A DNA stretch of 64,000 nt from Arcobacter sp. (GCA_020048055.1 JAIFNA010000009.1:62001-126000); one strand, 5' to 3'; numbered from the stretch's first letter, positions 26,097-33,402 are shown. Numbers and translations: made by a program. Notes: generated by a model not told the origin, from the sequence alone.

Positions 26097-26121
26097 AATG
26101 AACCCCTTTTAATTTATACAG

Positions 26122-26154
26122 TGGGCTTACATTCTATTACGGTTAGAAATGCCA
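26122..26154 (-). promoter_or_regulatory. Repeated leader element A, upstream of the major coat gene
   Basis: Contains TGGGCTTACATT (26122-26133) and AAATGCCA (26147-26154) separated by 13 bases; the same two blocks recur at 26544-26568. On the transcript strand it reads TGGCATTT...AATGTAAGCCCA and can form an interrupted hairpin just before the coat ribosome-binding site. It may bind the phage ssDNA/RNA-binding protein or another regulator. Confidence 0.5.
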
Positions 26155-26158
26155 CCGC

Positions 26159-26518
26159 TTAAGAAACTAAAACAATCTTTGATATATCATCTACTTTAAA
26201 TTTAAAATTGTCAGCATTAAAATATGGTAAGAGTAAATCTTTTCCAATATATTCAATAAACTTTTTATATTCAACAAGTAAACGATTATCGTCAAGAGTT
26301 ATCTGAACAAGTTGAGAAATAGGGGTTATAGTCTTAACTTTTTCACCCATTACAATTTTGTCTTTAGTAACAAATAAAATAAATTTAAGCTTCAAAGAAC
26401 TTGAATATTTTATTTTTTCGCCATCTTTTGTAATCATTTCACCAGCCTCAACCAAATCAACACCATCAAGTTTTCCAAATAAGTAATTGCCATGTTGTGA
26501 TATTTCAACCTTTTTCAT
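26159..26518 (-). CDS. Candidate phage ssDNA-binding protein (pV-like)
   Basis: A 119-residue protein rich in beta strands and lysines (MKKVEISQHGNYLFGKLDG, LKLKFILFVTKDKIVMGEKVKTITPI, VQITLDDNRLLVEYKKF). Its place between the regulator gene and the major coat gene is where gene V, the ssDNA-binding and translational repressor protein, sits in Ff phages, and size and strand pattern fit an OB-fold. There is no diagnostic motif, so the call rests on position and composition. Its ATG lies inside the 3' end of the upstream gene (14-nt overlap), preceded by AAAGGATTAG and by leader element B. Confidence 0.5.
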   Translation of the reverse strand: MKKVEISQHGNYLFGKLDGVDLVEAGEMITKDGEKIKYSSSLKLKFILFVTKDKIVMGEKVKTITPISQLVQITLDDNRLLVEYKKFIEYIGKDLLLPYFNADNFKFKVDDISKIVLVS

Positions 26519-27167
26519 TTTCTAATCCTTTGTTTTTATTTATTGGGCTTACATTTTTAAAAATGCCAAAATCATGTTTTTTAATATCTTTTAAATTATG
26601 AGTTTTTAAAAAATTTCGCAATAAAAGAGGGCGTGTAATAGTAAATTTCAAATCACTTTTAGAAACATAATCAATAATAAATAACAAATCTTTTTTAGAA
26701 TAACCATCAATATTTATTAAATGATTAATAGATTTTAAATTTTTTGAAATATCAACAGATGAAGTTGCAGGGATTTTTTGAAAAAAATAATTAAAAACAT
26801 CATTAATTAATTCAAGTTCCAAACTACTACGAGTAATTAAATTATAATTACGATTTTTAGGAAATAAAGGCTTAAGCGTATTAATAGAATAAACATAAGT
26901 AGAAATATTTTTTTTATTAATAGATTTTTTAATTTGTCTTGAAATGTATAAATTTTCAATTAAAACTTTAAAACAATTTGCAATGGTGTTATTACATTTT
27001 ATGCCAATTTCGTTTTTAATGTCAATATTCAAAATATCGTATTTATCACAAGTAAGTGCAATATAATTTAATAATCTAAAAGCAGTATTTGAAATATTTT
27101 TATCAAATAATGCGTAAGATAAAATATTTTGATAATTATGGTTTAACTGTAATAATTCTTTTTTCAT
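26505..27167 (-). CDS. Winged-helix phage regulator or replication protein
   Basis: A 220-residue basic protein; residues 15-95 look like a winged helix-turn-helix (NTAFRLLNYIALTCDKYDI, KNEIGIKCNNTIANCFKVLIENLYISRQI, then a beta wing), the arrangement found in phage replisome organisers and plasmid RepA-type proteins. The rest is Asn/Lys-rich and unassigned. I prefer the ATG at 27167 (MKKELLQ); an in-frame ATG at 27182 lies inside the attachment repeat. No good ribosome-binding site precedes either. It is the first gene of the leftward operon in the integrated state, 14 bases from attR, so its promoter context changes between circular phage and prophage. Confidence 0.65.
   Translation of the reverse strand: MKKELLQLNHNYQNILSYALFDKNISNTAFRLLNYIALTCDKYDILNIDIKNEIGIKCNNTIANCFKVLIENLYISRQIKKSINKKNISTYVYSINTLKPLFPKNRNYNLITRSSLELELINDVFNYFFQKIPATSSVDISKNLKSINHLINIDGYSKKDLLFIIDYVSKSDLKFTITRPLLLRNFLKTHNLKDIKKHDFGIFKNVSPINKNKGLENEKG
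26544..26568 (-). promoter_or_regulatory. Repeated leader element B, upstream of the pV-like gene
   Basis: Second copy of the pair TGGGCTTACATT (26544-26555) and AAATGCCA (26561-26568), here five bases apart, inside the 3' end of the regulator gene and 26 bases before the pV-like start. Sharing 20 exact bases with element A in the same orientation relative to the next gene argues for a functional regulatory site. Confidence 0.5.
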
Positions 27168-27180
27168 AGTTGAAGTATAC

Positions 27181-27216
27181 ATTTTGTCTTGAAAACTATA
27201 ATTTTCAAAGTTTTAT
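27181..27216 (+). repeat. Right attachment site (attR) and host dif-like site
   Basis: Bases 27181-27201 repeat 19122-19142 exactly. The site has the Xer layout: arm TTGAAAA (27189-27195), six-base centre CTATAA (27196-27201), inverted arm TTTTCAA (27202-27208), then AGTTTTATT. The identity between attL and attR ends exactly at the edge of the six-base centre, as expected for Xer strand exchange. It lies 65 bases before xerH, where difH is found in relatives as I recall. Confidence 0.85.
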
Positions 27217-27280
27217 TTATCATTTCTTTGATAGACTATTTGGTTTAAAAATAAATATAAATTACAACAAATGGATTCAT

Positions 27281-28345
27281 ATGAAATATCTACTTGACAA
27301 TAAAGAAAATGTAACACAAAGTTTGCTTTTTTGGTGTGATAGATTTATGAGAAATAAACTCACAAACTTATCAAATCGGCATATTAAAGATAAAGATTTA
27401 TTTAATCAAATTCTGCAAAAACTTTCAAATGGAACTCAAACTATTTATGAATTACAGATAATTATCAAAGATGCTAGAAATTTAGGGCTTAGTGGGATTA
27501 ATACATATTTTAATCCAATTTATAAGTTGTATAACTATTTAATCCCTTTAAAGCTTAATTCATTAAAGGATATCGACGAGGATATTTTGAGTGATTTTTT
27601 GGCAACTTCCACAAGTAATCTTTCAGATGCATCAAAAAAGAATCATCGAATCGCTATTGTTTCATTTTTTGGTTATATAGATAAACAAAATTATGCACTT
27701 AATGGAGAAGCTCAAAATCACGCTTACCTGTATAATATTGAACTTAAAAATTGGGGTGGAATCAAAGGTAAAAGTGGTACAAAACTCCCCTCTTTTATGA
27801 ATGAAAATGAGATTAAAAGATTTTTAGAGGCCATTGAAGTTTTCCCTTTTAGTTTAAAACTTCAAGCAAGAAATAAAATAATTATAAAAATTATTATATA
27901 CACAGGAATCAGAGTTTCTGAAGCTATAAGTATCAAGCTCAAGGATATTCACAAAGAGGATAAGATTTATATGATTCAAGTTAGAGGCAAGGGAAATAAG
28001 CCAAGGGTTGTCATGATAAAAGAAGATGTTATTTTGAAAGATATGGATGAATGGATGGAGCTTAGAAGATGTGAAGGCAACCTACTATTTTGCAATCAAG
28101 GAGGAAAGGAATTAACACAAAGTTATATTAGCAGGACGGTTGAAAACATACTTTTAACTGCTGGAATTAGAAAAGAAAAAAATGGTGCCCATATGTTAAG
28201 ACATAGTTTTGCTACCCTACTTTATCTAAAACATCGTGATTTGATTTTAGTACAAGAAGCACTTGGGCATAGTGATATCAATACTTCAAGAATTTACACC
28301 CATTTTGACAAAGAGAGACTGAGAAAAACTACCGATTTGTTATGA
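27281..28345 (+). CDS. xerH: Tyrosine recombinase XerH
   Basis: The single Xer recombinase of Campylobacterota, which resolves chromosome dimers at difH with FtsK. The start is ATG at 27281 (MKYLLDNKEN); a longer frame from a TTG at 27170 would translate through the dif site and is rejected. The resulting 354 residues match the family length. The catalytic set is complete: Arg211 in TGIRVSEA, Lys237 in RGKGNK, His304-x-x-Arg307 in HMLRHSF, His330 in LGHSD and Tyr339 in SRIYTHF. The gene is intact despite the prophage inserted just upstream; its own promoter must lie in the 80 bases between dif and the ATG. It converges with exbD, overlapping by 17 nt. Confidence 0.95.
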   Translation: MKYLLDNKENVTQSLLFWCDRFMRNKLTNLSNRHIKDKDLFNQILQKLSNGTQTIYELQIIIKDARNLGLSGINTYFNPIYKLYNYLIPLKLNSLKDIDEDILSDFLATSTSNLSDASKKNHRIAIVSFFGYIDKQNYALNGEAQNHAYLYNIELKNWGGIKGKSGTKLPSFMNENEIKRFLEAIEVFPFSLKLQARNKIIIKIIIYTGIRVSEAISIKLKDIHKEDKIYMIQVRGKGNKPRVVMIKEDVILKDMDEWMELRRCEGNLLFCNQGGKELTQSYISRTVENILLTAGIRKEKNGAHMLRHSFATLLYLKHRDLILVQEALGHSDINTSRIYTHFDKERLRKTTDLL

Positions 28346-28706
28346 TATTTATATTTGAAAAATTTTGACCTTTTAGCATATCTAGTAAAAATACAAAATT
28401 ATCAAATTTCATCTCTTTATCGCATGAAATATTAATTTTCTGAGTATTTTTAAATTTTGATAATTCAATATTGATGTCAATATTTTCAATTTTTTTCTCA
28501 TCAAAATAGATTTCACCACTCTTTTTGATATATATATTAATCTCTTTTTGTTTCTCTAAAATGTTACTGTTTTTTGCAACAGCTAAATCAAGAGGAATTG
28601 CACCTTTTGCGATAAAAGTAGCAGTTGTTAGCACAATGACCAACAATACAAGCATAATATCAATAAATGGGATTACATTAATTGAATCAAATTTATTTAA
28701 TTTCAT
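28329..28706 (-). CDS. exbD: ExbD/TolR family biopolymer transport protein
   Basis: Part of the ExbB-ExbD proton-channel complex that energises TonB-dependent outer-membrane uptake (or Tol function). The 125-residue protein has a single N-terminal membrane helix (IPFIDIMLVLLVIVLTTATFIA) with the essential channel Asp in PFIDIML, and a periplasmic domain. It follows exbB after 10 nt. No tonB gene follows; instead it ends tail-to-tail with xerH, overlapping its last 17 nt. Whether the partner is TonB or TolA cannot be told from this pair alone. Confidence 0.9.
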   Translation of the reverse strand: MKLNKFDSINVIPFIDIMLVLLVIVLTTATFIAKGAIPLDLAVAKNSNILEKQKEINIYIKKSGEIYFDEKKIENIDINIELSKFKNTQKINISCDKEMKFDNFVFLLDMLKGQNFSNINIITNR

Positions 28707-28716
28707 CTTACATTCT

Positions 28717-29145
28717 TTAATTTTGAGCTATTTGCCAAAGTGCTAATTTAACTTCAATTTTTCGTAACAAATGGTTGTAAAACATCATTGAAGGTATCGC
28801 TACAAGAAGTCCAAGAGCAGTTGCTTTTAGTGCAAAAGCAAGTGAAGTCATAATTATTTTTGCATCAATTTGCCCAGTTTGTCCCATCTCAAAAAATGTA
28901 ATAAGTATCCCTAGCACAGTTCCTAAAAGACCAATATACACACTATTTGAGGCTATTGAAGCTATTATTGAAGTATTATTTGTTAGTTCTATCTCTAGTG
29001 ATTCTTTTTTAGCAAAACTCTGTTCATTAAGGTTTTTGTAAAACATTAATCTTTCTATATAAAAAAATAGAGCTAAAAACCCCATTAGTAGTAAAATACC
29101 CAAAATACCATAATCAACCGCAATTTTCATCAACCCAATATCCAT
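28717..29145 (-). CDS. exbB: ExbB/TolQ family proton channel protein
   Basis: A 142-residue inner-membrane protein with three helices: VDYGILGILLLMGFLALFFYIERLM at the N terminus, and the family core SVYIGLLGTVLGILITF and SLAFALKATALGLLVAIPSMMFYNHLL. The GLLGTVLGI and Thr-rich ALKATALGLLVAIP segments are characteristic of MotA/TolQ/ExbB channels. The short length without an N-terminal extension is typical of epsilonproteobacterial ExbB. It is the promoter-proximal gene of a two-gene leftward operon with exbD. Confidence 0.92.
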   Translation of the reverse strand: MDIGLMKIAVDYGILGILLLMGFLALFFYIERLMFYKNLNEQSFAKKESLEIELTNNTSIIASIASNSVYIGLLGTVLGILITFFEMGQTGQIDAKIIMTSLAFALKATALGLLVAIPSMMFYNHLLRKIEVKLALWQIAQN

Positions 29146-29257
29146 AATAACTCCAAAATTAAATATATTATTTATGTTATCAAATTAGTGTTAAGTGGTT
29201 GTTAATTTGTGATTGCTATAATCCAAATCTGTTGAATAAATCTACAAAGGAGTTTTT

Positions 29258-29425
29258 ATGACTGAAGAATATGAAGATGATGATTTTATGGAAGATGAAG
29301 ATGAGCTTGTTGATGATAGCCTTTATGGAATAGATGGTTTTGAAGATGAGAGTGAAGAAGATGAGGAAGATTTTTATGAATATGATGATGAAGAAAATGA
29401 TGATTCACAAGATGATGACTATTGA
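29258..29425 (+). CDS. 55-aa ultra-acidic protein without basic residues
   Basis: A short gene with a strong ribosome-binding site (AAAGGAG, seven bases before the ATG) that encodes 55 residues starting MTEEYEDDDF and ending DDSQDDDY. I count 33 Asp/Glu residues, several Tyr/Phe, and no Lys, Arg or His at all. Codons are varied (GAT/GAC, GAA/GAG), so it is not a simple nucleotide repeat. It stands alone between divergent exbB and the PLP-protein gene. A DNA mimic, an RNA-polymerase delta-like protein, a metal/Ca binder or a chaperone-like tail are conceivable; nothing in the sequence decides. Confidence 0.75.
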   Translation: MTEEYEDDDFMEDEDELVDDSLYGIDGFEDESEEDEEDFYEYDDEENDDSQDDDY

Positions 29426-29449
29426 TATAAATAGTTAAATTAAAATTTT

Positions 29450-29480
29450 GCATATTGATTAAAATCAAAAGTCAATATGC
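29450..29480. other. Inverted repeat downstream of the acidic gene
   Basis: GCATATTGA (29450-29458) and TCAATATGC (29472-29480) pair perfectly over 9 bp with a 13-base loop, 25 bases after the acidic gene stop. It lacks a T run; a terminator or operator are both possible. The rest of the 200-base gap to the next gene shows only a possible promoter (TAGAATAG near 29578) and the ribosome-binding site. Confidence 0.35.
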
Positions 29481-29625
29481 TGCACCTCTAATTATTATAT
29501 ATTTTGAAATAAATCAAAAAACAACAATAAAATATAACTTGAAAGTCAAAAAATATTTAGCCTTAATTATCTTAAGCTAGAATAGTTTTAAATAAAAATC
29601 ATGTAAATACAAAAAAGGGATATAT

Positions 29626-30306
29626 ATGTTAACACTTAATCAAGCAGTACACAATCTTGATGAACTTATTAAAAAAGTTGAATTTACGAGACTACAAGTA
29701 AGTCCACACAAAATTGTACAAATAATAGGTGTCAGTAAATATAATACAAGTGATGATGTTGCCCTACTCTATCAAGCTGGACAAAGAGCATTTGGTGAAA
29801 ATAAGGTACAAGACTTAAAAGAGAAGCAAGATGCATTAGAAGATTTGCCGTTATCGTGGCATTTTATTGGAACGCTACAAAAAAATAAGATAAATAATCT
29901 TATAGATTTAAATCCTATTTTAATGCATTCGCTAGATAGTTTAGATTTAGCCAGCGAACTCGATAAAAAATTGAAGTTGAAAAACAAAACAATGAATTGC
30001 TTATTACAAATCAATAGTTCATTTGAAAAGACAAAGGCTGGTGTTAAACCTACTGATGCTGTTTTTATTTACAAGACAATTGAAGAAAAATATGAAAACA
30101 TTAAATTAAAAGGTGTTATGAGTATTGGAGCAAATAGTAGCAATAAAGATGATATTGTGAAAAGTTTCCGTCTGACAAAGGAGATATTTGACAGATGTGA
30201 TGGTGCAACTATTTGTTCGATGGGTATGAGTAGTGATTTTGAATTAGCGATACTAAACGGTTCAACTATGATTAGGGTTGGAAGTTCCCTTTTCAAATCA
30301 AATTAA
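29626..30306 (+). CDS. YggS/PROSC family PLP-binding homeostasis protein
   Basis: A cytoplasmic pyridoxal-phosphate binding protein thought to buffer PLP and amino/keto acid balance. The 226-residue length is right for the family. Lys38 in IIGVSKYNT is the PLP Schiff-base lysine; GQRAFGENKVQDLKEKQ, WHFIGTLQKNK, LLQINSSFEKTKAGV and the C-terminal MGMSSDFELAILNGSTMIRVGSSLF are the conserved blocks of the alanine-racemase-like barrel. The ATG follows AAAAAAGGGATATAT. The next gene begins 12 nt later with a TTG. Confidence 0.95.
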   Translation: MLTLNQAVHNLDELIKKVEFTRLQVSPHKIVQIIGVSKYNTSDDVALLYQAGQRAFGENKVQDLKEKQDALEDLPLSWHFIGTLQKNKINNLIDLNPILMHSLDSLDLASELDKKLKLKNKTMNCLLQINSSFEKTKAGVKPTDAVFIYKTIEEKYENIKLKGVMSIGANSSNKDDIVKSFRLTKEIFDRCDGATICSMGMSSDFELAILNGSTMIRVGSSLFKSN

Positions 30307-30318
30307 AAAGGTAAAAAA

Positions 30319-31731
30319 TTGAAAATTCTTTTAACTGGGGCAAATGGCTATATTGGAAGAAGGCTAAAATATAAATTACTTGAGGATAAAAGTATTGAGT
30401 TGAGACTTCTCGTAAGAGATAATAAAGCAATTTCATCAAAAATTGATAAAATTGAGATAATTGAAGGATCAACTTTTGATACAAACTCTTTAAAGATAGC
30501 TCTTTGTGGTGTTGATGTTGCTTATTATTTAATACATAGTTTGGCTTCTAAAGATTATGAAGAAAAGGATAGAGTTAGTGCTAAAAATTTTTTAGATGCG
30601 GCTATATTCTGTGGAGTTAAAAGGATTGTTTATCTAGGTGGATTAGGTGATAAAGATACAGCATCCACCCATCTTAAAAGCAGAATTGAAACCGGGGAAA
30701 TATTATCATCAAATGGGGATAAAATAAACACCATTTGGTTTAGGGCTGGGGTTATTATAGGTTCTGGAAGTGCTAGTTTTGAAATAATTAGAAATATTGT
30801 CCAAAAACTTCCAATTATGATTACCCCAAAATGGGTAGATACAAAAGCTCAACCAATAGGTGTTGATGATGTTATAGAGTATTTGTACCAAGGAGCTTAT
30901 GTTGGAAGCGATAATAATTTGGTAGTTGATATAGGAGCTGAACAAATGTCATACAAAGATATGATATTGAAAATGGGGGAAGTTATGGGGCTAAGGAGAT
31001 TTCTGTTTCCCGTACCATTTTTATCACCAAAAATATCATCATATTGGCTTACAATCTTTACTCCTATTCCTTACAATATTGCTAGTTCTTTAATTGATGG
31101 ATTAAAAAGTGAAGTTGTAGTAAAAAACAATAATAGTGAAAAATATTTCAATATCATTCCAAAAAGCTATAAAGAATCAGTTGCTAAAGCACTCATGGAG
31201 ATAGAATCAAACCAAGTAATAAGTAGATGGAGTGATAGCTATGGTGAAATTTGGGAAAAAGAACACACTAAAGATATAGCAAATGCGATTTTTATTGATA
31301 GAAAAATAGTTAAGCTTAATGGTATCAGTAGTGAAGATGTTTTTAACTCTTTTATATGCATTGGGGGTGAAAACGGTTGGTTTGGATACGATTTTTTGTG
31401 GAATATTAGAGGATTTATTGATAAACTTTTTGGTGGCTATGGTACTAATAGAGGACGAAGGGATAGTTGTAATTTACGAATAGGTGATGGAGTTGATTTT
31501 TGGAAGGTAATAGATGTCACGGAAAATAAAAGGTTACTACTTTTTGCTCAGATGAAATTGCCAGGGAAAGCTTGGCTTGAATTTGTTATTGAAGATGATA
31601 AACTTATTCAAAGTGCATATTTTTATCCAAATGGATTATTTGGTAGGCTTTATTGGTATAGCCTTATTCCTCTTCACTGGTTGATTTTTACAAATATGAT
31701 AAATAATATTATTAAAAATTCTAAAAATTAA
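30319..31731 (+). CDS. SDR-type NAD(P)-binding protein with DUF2867 domain
   Basis: A 470-residue two-domain protein. The N-terminal part is an extended/atypical short-chain dehydrogenase Rossmann fold with the nucleotide motif LLTGANGYIGRRL (residues 3-15), and KRIVYLGGLGD and a HLKSRIETGEIL helix as in the NmrA/complex I subunit-like group. The C-terminal ~150 residues (NAIFIDRKIVKLNG..., WFGYDFLWNIRGFIDKLFGG, PGKAWLEFVIEDDKL) match the DUF2867 region that is fused to such SDRs. Substrate unknown. The start is TTG at 30319, preceded by AAAAAGG. It converges with flhX, overlapping by 4 nt. Confidence 0.88.
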   Translation: MKILLTGANGYIGRRLKYKLLEDKSIELRLLVRDNKAISSKIDKIEIIEGSTFDTNSLKIALCGVDVAYYLIHSLASKDYEEKDRVSAKNFLDAAIFCGVKRIVYLGGLGDKDTASTHLKSRIETGEILSSNGDKINTIWFRAGVIIGSGSASFEIIRNIVQKLPIMITPKWVDTKAQPIGVDDVIEYLYQGAYVGSDNNLVVDIGAEQMSYKDMILKMGEVMGLRRFLFPVPFLSPKISSYWLTIFTPIPYNIASSLIDGLKSEVVVKNNNSEKYFNIIPKSYKESVAKALMEIESNQVISRWSDSYGEIWEKEHTKDIANAIFIDRKIVKLNGISSEDVFNSFICIGGENGWFGYDFLWNIRGFIDKLFGGYGTNRGRRDSCNLRIGDGVDFWKVIDVTENKRLLLFAQMKLPGKAWLEFVIEDDKLIQSAYFYPNGLFGRLYWYSLIPLHWLIFTNMINNIIKNSKN

Positions 31732-32027
31732 ATCTCTTTTGATTTTTCATTTGTAAGTCCGTAGATAAAACTAAAAATTTCAGCAACAGCTTTATACATT
31801 TGCGGTGGAATCTCTTGATTGACTTCAATTTGTTCAAGCATTGAAGCCATATCTTCATCTTTTTTGATCGGAATGTCATATTTTGTTGCAATATTTATAA
31901 TTTCATCAGCAAGATACCTACTCCCTTTTGCTACAACCTTTGGCGCATTATTTATCTCTTTATCATACTGTAAAGCGATAGCTTTTTTATCGTTAAATTC
32001 ATCTTTATTGTTTTGTTCGTTATTCAA
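31728..32027 (-). CDS. flhX: FlhX, FlhB C-terminal-domain paralogue
   Basis: A 99-residue protein corresponding to the cytoplasmic C-terminal domain of the flagellar export protein FlhB (KAIALQYDKEINNAPKVVAKGSRYLADEIINIA, then a PIKKDEDMASML stretch). It lacks FlhB membrane segments. Campylobacterota carry such FlhX proteins, which can partly substitute the FlhB domain, as I recall from Helicobacter. The start is TTG at 32027: a perfect GGAGGTGAT lies directly upstream with good spacing, and its first bases overlap the stop of the preceding gene (TTGA). A longer frame from 32045 would read through that ribosome-binding site. The FliK-like gene lies just upstream. Confidence 0.88.
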   Translation of the reverse strand: MNNEQNNKDEFNDKKAIALQYDKEINNAPKVVAKGSRYLADEIINIATKYDIPIKKDEDMASMLEQIEVNQEIPPQMYKAVAEIFSFIYGLTNEKSKEI

Positions 32028-32920
32028 ACAATCACCTCCACGCAAGTTGTTTGATTATTAAATTTGTCATCAAATTGCGATAATTTAGCACCAGTATTTT
32101 CATCAAGTTTATCAATTAAGCTAATATGTTGAATCAAAATAGCAGATTCTTTTAGGTTTTTTCGTAAAGTTGGTAAGTTTGTAGATATTTTATCTTTTAG
32201 TATCTCATTTTGTGTAAAAAAACCAAGACTTATATGGTTTTCATTGTCATAAAATATATTTATTTTCAAAACTCCAAAATCTTTTAGGGTTAATTTTATA
32301 TGGCAAGTGTATTGTTTTTGATCCTCTTTTTTAAATTCAATATCCCCATCTTCAAACTCACTCCAATCAAAAGGTAAATGTGTATAAATTGAGTTATTAA
32401 GATATGAATTAAGTTGAAAATACTCTATTTGTGAAATTAGTTTTAAAGCTAAATTTTTAATTTCTAAATCATCTTGTTCACCAACTAAAAGTAAAATATT
32501 TTTTGTATTACTTGAAAGTATTGTTTTTTCGATTGAGGATTGGAGACTTTTGGTATCAATTTTTTCAATGTCAATTAATAGTGATTTTAGAAGCAATGTA
32601 TTTTGTGGATTTTGATTTTTTACTTCGATTAATTCAATCATTTTTTTTATCTCATTTCCAAAATTTTCAAATGTTTTAAAAATTTGAGTATTTTTAGAAA
32701 AATTTAGGAGAACTCTGTTTGATGTTTGTTTTTCAAAAAGTTCAGTAAAAAGATTTTTTAATGCGTCACCAACTGTACTATTTTTGATATTTTGATTACT
32801 TTGTGGTAGAAATTGATTGTTGTTAATATTTGTACTATTTTCACTTAAAATATTTTTTTGTCCAAGTTTTAAAAGTAATGCTTGTTGATTATTGGTAAGT
32901 GTTTCTTGATTTATTTTCAT
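32024..32920 (-). CDS. FliK-like flagellar hook-length protein, tentative
   Basis: A 298-residue polar protein, Asn/Gln-rich at the N terminus (NSTNINNNQFLPQSNQN) and with a folded C-terminal part (residues ~200-290: YTCHIKLTLKDFGVLKINIFYDNENHISLGFFT). The strand pattern LKDFGVLKINIFYDNE...LGFFTQNEILKDKISTNLPTLRKNL resembles the C-terminal Flg_hook domain of FliK, in which a strand pair is followed by a leucine-rich helix. Coupling by a 4-nt overlap to flhX, an export-apparatus paralogue, supports a flagellar role. No clear N-terminal secretion motif is visible; the assignment is family-level only. Confidence 0.6.
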   Translation of the reverse strand: MKINQETLTNNQQALLLKLGQKNILSENSTNINNNQFLPQSNQNIKNSTVGDALKNLFTELFEKQTSNRVLLNFSKNTQIFKTFENFGNEIKKMIELIEVKNQNPQNTLLLKSLLIDIEKIDTKSLQSSIEKTILSSNTKNILLLVGEQDDLEIKNLALKLISQIEYFQLNSYLNNSIYTHLPFDWSEFEDGDIEFKKEDQKQYTCHIKLTLKDFGVLKINIFYDNENHISLGFFTQNEILKDKISTNLPTLRKNLKESAILIQHISLIDKLDENTGAKLSQFDDKFNNQTTCVEVIV

Positions 32921-33007
32921 AATTTTTATAATAACTGATTTTTGCTCAAAAGTGCAAAAAAATAGCTCTTATTTCGCTAACAACTATTTTTTGATAAAAT
33001 CTTACTT

Positions 33008-33373
33008 ATGAATATTAAAGCACTAATTACAGAAAAAAATATTAAGCCAACCGTTGCTCGAATGAGTATTTTAGAGATTTTAAATAATGCGCATAAGCCA
33101 TTGAGTTATGAAGATTTTAAACCACAATTAACCATGGATAAGGCTACTTTTTATAGAAATATATCAAAATTTGAAATTGAAGGATTGTTAAATTCTTTTG
33201 AATCAAATGATAAAAAAAGGTATTTTGAATTAAAAGTTCAGCCACATGCTCATTTTGTATGTATATCTTGTAACAGCATAGAGTGTGTAAAAAAAATAAA
33301 TTTTGAACTTGATGGATATGAAGTTACAAATATTACGATCAATGGTAGATGCAAGAAATGTTTAGATAACTAA
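33008..33373 (+). CDS. Fur family metal-responsive regulator
   Basis: A 121-residue repressor with an N-terminal winged helix (KPTVARMSILEILNNAHKPLSYEDF, MDKATFYRNISKFEIEGLL, the DNA-recognition helix typical of Fur) and a C-terminal metal/dimerisation domain with HAHFVCISCNSIECV and RCKKC. The two CxxC pairs form the structural zinc site. It is short and lacks the extended His-rich metal site of Fur proper, so it could be Zur-, PerR- or a truncated Fur-like member. It stands alone between divergent/convergent neighbours; the hybrid kinase gene ends 29 nt downstream on the other strand. Confidence 0.88.
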   Translation: MNIKALITEKNIKPTVARMSILEILNNAHKPLSYEDFKPQLTMDKATFYRNISKFEIEGLLNSFESNDKKRYFELKVQPHAHFVCISCNSIECVKKINFELDGYEVTNITINGRCKKCLDN

Positions 33374-33402
33374 AATTATGGTGTAATTTGCCAAAAGGGT
33401 AA

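Larger units (their letters stand above)
19122..27201. mobile_element. Inovirus (filamentous phage) prophage integrated at dif
   Basis: An 8,059-bp element bounded by 21-bp direct repeats, lying between the DsrE-like gene and xerH. It encodes all hallmark functions of a filamentous phage: Zot/pI assembly ATPase, secretin, pIII-like and pVI-like tip proteins, a small hydrophobic major coat protein with signal peptide, a candidate ssDNA-binding protein and an HUH rolling-circle initiator. All but one of its genes run leftward. It encodes no integrase or transposase; the right repeat overlaps a dif-like site 80 bp before host xerH, so integration by XerH is the likely route. Reading frames all look intact, so it may be active. 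Confidence 0.92.

Noticed and set aside
27170..27280. XerH start at TTG 27170
   Set aside because: It would translate through the dif/attR site; the ATG at 27281 gives the normal XerH length of 354 residues.
29286..29468. Histidine-rich reading frame on the minus strand
   Set aside because: It is the reverse complement of the Asp/Glu-rich gene (GAT/GAA read as ATC/TTC and CAT) and has no ribosome-binding site.
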